Assembly (NCBI GenBank): GCA_947247005.1
Contig: OX365948.1
Coordinates: 33,174,601-33,238,600, forward strand
Source of the DNA: Spisula solida
Lineage: Eukaryota; Mollusca; Bivalvia; Venerida; Mactridae
DNA: 64,000 nucleotides
Direction: 5' to 3'
Shown here: positions 61,065-64,000 of the stretch, piece after piece
Numbering within the stretch: the stretch's first letter is position 1
Layout: each line of letters begins with the position of its first letter
Made by a program: the position numbers and the translations under genes
The notes under the pieces: generated by a model
Seen by the model: the letters and a program-made list of their open reading frames with translations, nothing else
Told to the model about the DNA's origin: nothing
Databases searched by the model: none

Positions 61065-61520
61065 TTTGGGAGGCGATTAAGCCTCTCATTACTACCATTG
61101 CCCATTTCTTAATACAAAATTAACCGCCTTTAGGCTGCTATGTGAATCCGCATTCTAGTAGTTCCAGAAACTGTCAACATTCCCAATATTGCTACATATG
61201 TTTCTCCAAAATTTTTAACTGATTTAAGCCAATCAGCAACATTTGTTTATTCTAAGGTCAAAAATTATTGTGAAACTGTTCGTTAAATCGATATTTTGGC
61301 CAAAAAAATCACTACACCGGCTGATACCGAACTTGTTCCATAGTACGAAAATGACGTGTTCATCAAATGTCCCGGCTGTAAAGCTATTTTTAGAAACTTC
61401 AGACTACAGTCAAGTGATGGTTTTATCAATAAGAAAACGAACATTAAACGTGTAAAGTCGGTTTAAGCTTCGGTAGCAGCAACCAGATCGCCTCCCAACA
61501 GTACTCTCAGTGCTTTGATT
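61065..61520 (+). repeat. Repeat family R4, copy 1, with TTGGGAGGCGAT ends
   Basis: TTGGGAGGCGAT on the left and ATCGCCTCCCAA at 61488-61499 form 12-bp inverted ends. Similarity with 62657-63405 continues past the right end through AGTACTCTCAGTGCTTTGAT, so the true border may lie further out. The 70-codon frame at 61243-61455 is not conserved in a meaningful way. Confidence 0.65.
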
Positions 61521-62656
61521 GTAAGTTTGTCGGGTACCTATTAAAATGAATAAGCTGATGCCCTTTACAATGGATAAAATAAACACGAGACAATGAAATA
61601 TCATATTAAAGCAGTTGATCTCGAAACGAGCTCCGGGAACAATATCATTTTATCAAGTTAATGTCTTTTGAGAAAATGTGGTAATTTGTTTCGGAAGAAC
61701 TTTGATTCGATCGTTCGATAAAAAGATGATCACACTCCTACACTACCTGAGCTAGTTCGCTAAAATGGATATTTCTTGGGAATTCATCATTCTCCCGTAA
61801 GACGAATAAAGCGAGAGATGTATGGCTATAACACATCAGATACTTGAAGTATAATTGCATAGTTAGCACCATTGGCAATATGAGGGAATTCCACAACTGT
61901 GAGATATTTTAGAGTTTTTCATCATTGGAAATGCTGTGAGGTGAATAAAATATTAGTTTAAACAAAAACACAAGATTAATATCGATGTTCGCCACATGGA
62001 AGATTGATTAAAGTCAGAAAATCATAGTACATGCCATGTATAGTCGTGCATGTGTTAGATGTAACCAGAACTGAACAAGCAATGACATTAACTCCTGTTA
62101 CTTCACGTGTGATGGCTAGGGCACGAAATGAACACCAACTATCTTCGTCACACCACCCGCTTGTGTTTGAATTAATCACAAAAATACATGTACTGAAAAA
62201 TCAGTTAAAAGTATTTGAACTATTTTCGGTAGTTTCACCTTCTTTAGAAAGCTGAACCTATTTTGCATGAAATACTAAGCCATTGCTCATGCATTGAGAT
62301 TAATATGAAACAGCAATAGTTTGGCTTTAGAGGATAAGTGGTAACTGTTTGAGCTTTTTTTATCTATACTTTGCCTAATTGGATAAGCTGCTGGATGAAA
62401 CAAAGACATTGTCGTTGTTTTGGGAGATGTTGCTTAAAGACATCGATGACAACACATTAAGCTACGAAAGGAGGAAGAAATGACAACGGCTACATAATTG
62501 TAACGATTAGTTGTTTATTGTAGATTACAAGTTGGCAAGCATATGTTTGGTTCTGACAACAGTAGGTTGTAGTTTTGTGTTTGTTACCCTCCAGAGGTGA
62601 GTCTGAATCATGTACTCTATACCTGGATGACTTCGTTATGTCTGATAATGATGTAC
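61521..62656. other. No gene recognised
   Basis: Spacer between the two R4 copies. The frames on opposite strands at 61976-62255 overlap and have no domain. Confidence 0.4.
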
Positions 62657-63405
62657 TGTTGTTTTTGGGAGGCGATTAAGCCTCTCATTACTACCATTGC
62701 CCATTTCTTAATACCAAATTAACCGCATTTAGGCTGCTATGTTAATCCGCATTCAAGTAGTTCCAGAAACAGTCAACATTCCCAATACTGCTACATATGT
62801 TTCTCCAAATTTTTTAACTGATTTAAGCCAATCAGCAACATTTGTTTATTCTAAGATCAAAAATTATTGTGAAACTGTTCGTTAAATCGATATTTTGGCC
62901 AAAAAAATCACTACACCGGCTGATACCGAACTTGTTCCATAGTACGAAAATGACGTGTTCATCAAATGTCCCGGCTGTAAAGCTATTTTTAGAAACTTAA
63001 GACTACGGTCAAGTGATAGTTTTATCAATGAATCGTATACGGTCTGCAAAGTACTGTTATGCAATCATATGGTGTCGCTGTACTAGCTAGCCGCTTTCTA
63101 TAGACTGTCTCCCGCTGTGAGGGAAGTGATTACAAGACGGTACTGTAGAATCTGATAAATAGGCGCGTAGTATTATTTTAAAGCCACTTTTGATATACGC
63201 ATTCAAAACACGTATTACATATAAATTAATATGCACCTTTTGACAATTATTTAGATACCCAACATGCCTATATTGTCACACATGCCTATTTTGACATTCA
63301 AGACAAGATCGGCAGTAAGAAAACGAACATTAAACGTGTAAAGGCGGTTTAAGCTTTAGTAGCAGCAACCAGATCGCCTCCCAAAAGTACTCTCAGTGCT
63401 TTGAT
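62657..63405 (+). repeat. Repeat family R4, copy 2, interrupted
   Basis: Matches 61065-61520 at about 95 percent, but is split after AGTTTTATCAAT (about 63028) and resumes at AAGAAAACGAACATTAAACG (about 63318). The intervening 290 bp is absent from copy 1. The two copies are in direct orientation, 1.6 kb apart. Confidence 0.75.
63029..63317. mobile_element. Insertion inside R4 copy 2 with a TIR-element fragment
   Basis: Starts GAATCGTATACGGTC and ends GACAAGATCGGCAGT. At 63143-63175 it contains TACTGTAGAATCTGATAAAT-AGGCGCG, the terminal repeat of the 32565-33849 family with a few changes, but no matching opposite end. It is probably a truncated or composite insertion. Confidence 0.5.
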
Positions 63406-64000
63406 TAAAGAATATAATGATATTCTGAATGTTACTGTACCACATTTGAAACTTCGTTCGTGTTAATAAATCGCAGAGGATATAGGTACTTGCGTTCTAC
63501 AATATTGTAAATTAATATATGTATACGAATACAAATGACGCATCAGAAGTTGTTGGAAACCTCATATTGTTTCCGAAACATAAAACTAAAAGTGACAGAC
63601 GTGAATACCTGCAGTTTGAGTATCGGTTTATTAGAACAGATAAAAACAAGTACGTTTAGAAAAAAAAACCAAGTAAATATCGTTTGATTATTGTTCCTAC
63701 TTACGACTCGTATAATTATAATGTGAGAAATAGTTAAAATGTTTTACAACAAGTACCCGAAACATCATTTACCATACATGTACAGGCCCGTAAGTCAATT
63801 ATGTTTCTCTAGATGAGCATAAGTACTAAAATTATGTTGTATTAAACAAACCGTATGCAAGACCAGGCATACGTTTATATTACAAAGTGGTAATATACGT
63901 AATTTGTTTTAAGACACGACCATAATGTGGATGATTATCAAAGCTACTTTTAATGATACCAAGTATGTCTTATTTAATGGTATTGAATAGTCCAATTACA
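63406..64000. other. No gene recognised
   Basis: AT-rich to the window edge; no exon or repeat was recognised. Confidence 0.4.

Overview
The window looks like AT-rich nuclear DNA of an animal, most plausibly a mollusc and perhaps a bivalve. The supporting signs are GT-AG introns, a rhodopsin-family receptor, a non-LTR retrotransposon, a Tc1 transposase relic, a tyrosine-recombinase retroelement relic and many short inverted-repeat elements. The species cannot be read from the sequence. There are no operons, rRNAs, convincing tRNAs or CRISPR arrays.

Only one host gene is well supported: the 3' part of a class A (rhodopsin-like) G-protein-coupled receptor on the minus strand. One exon (57599-56920) carries TM3 to helix 8. 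A phase-0 intron follows, then a terminal exon (55436-54741) encoding a long Ser/Thr-rich cytoplasmic tail that ends in S-T-L. The exon(s) for the N-terminus, TM1 and TM2 were not found and probably lie beyond 64000.

The layout is dominated by duplications and mobile DNA. (i) 1-8410 is one copy of an old, diverged segmental duplication. Its partner is 30310-41500, which has gained several insertions. (ii) 8.4-30.3 kb is a repeat-rich spacer. It holds a broken Tc1 transposase, a decayed DIRS-like gag and tyrosine recombinase (13.5-15.7 kb), a 5'-truncated LINE with an open reverse transcriptase (16.1-18.3 kb), several MITEs, an inverted duplication (20.9/25.9 kb) and a decayed zinc-finger relic. 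(iii) 43227-54894 is a near-perfect direct tandem duplication of a 5834-bp unit. Its right breakpoint lies inside the terminal exon of the receptor gene, so the left copy carries an orphan 3' exon fragment. (iv) 55.4-64 kb holds the receptor and further repeat pairs.

Several mobile-element families can be defined within the window. Copies, terminal inverted repeats and target-site duplications can be compared, and in one case the pre-insertion site survives in the duplicate. I found no evidence of a new multi-gene system. The most informative signals are the recent tandem duplication through the receptor tail, the splice-predicted tail itself, a MITE family with 4-bp target duplications plus an empty site, and a MITE family with variable 2-bp target duplications.
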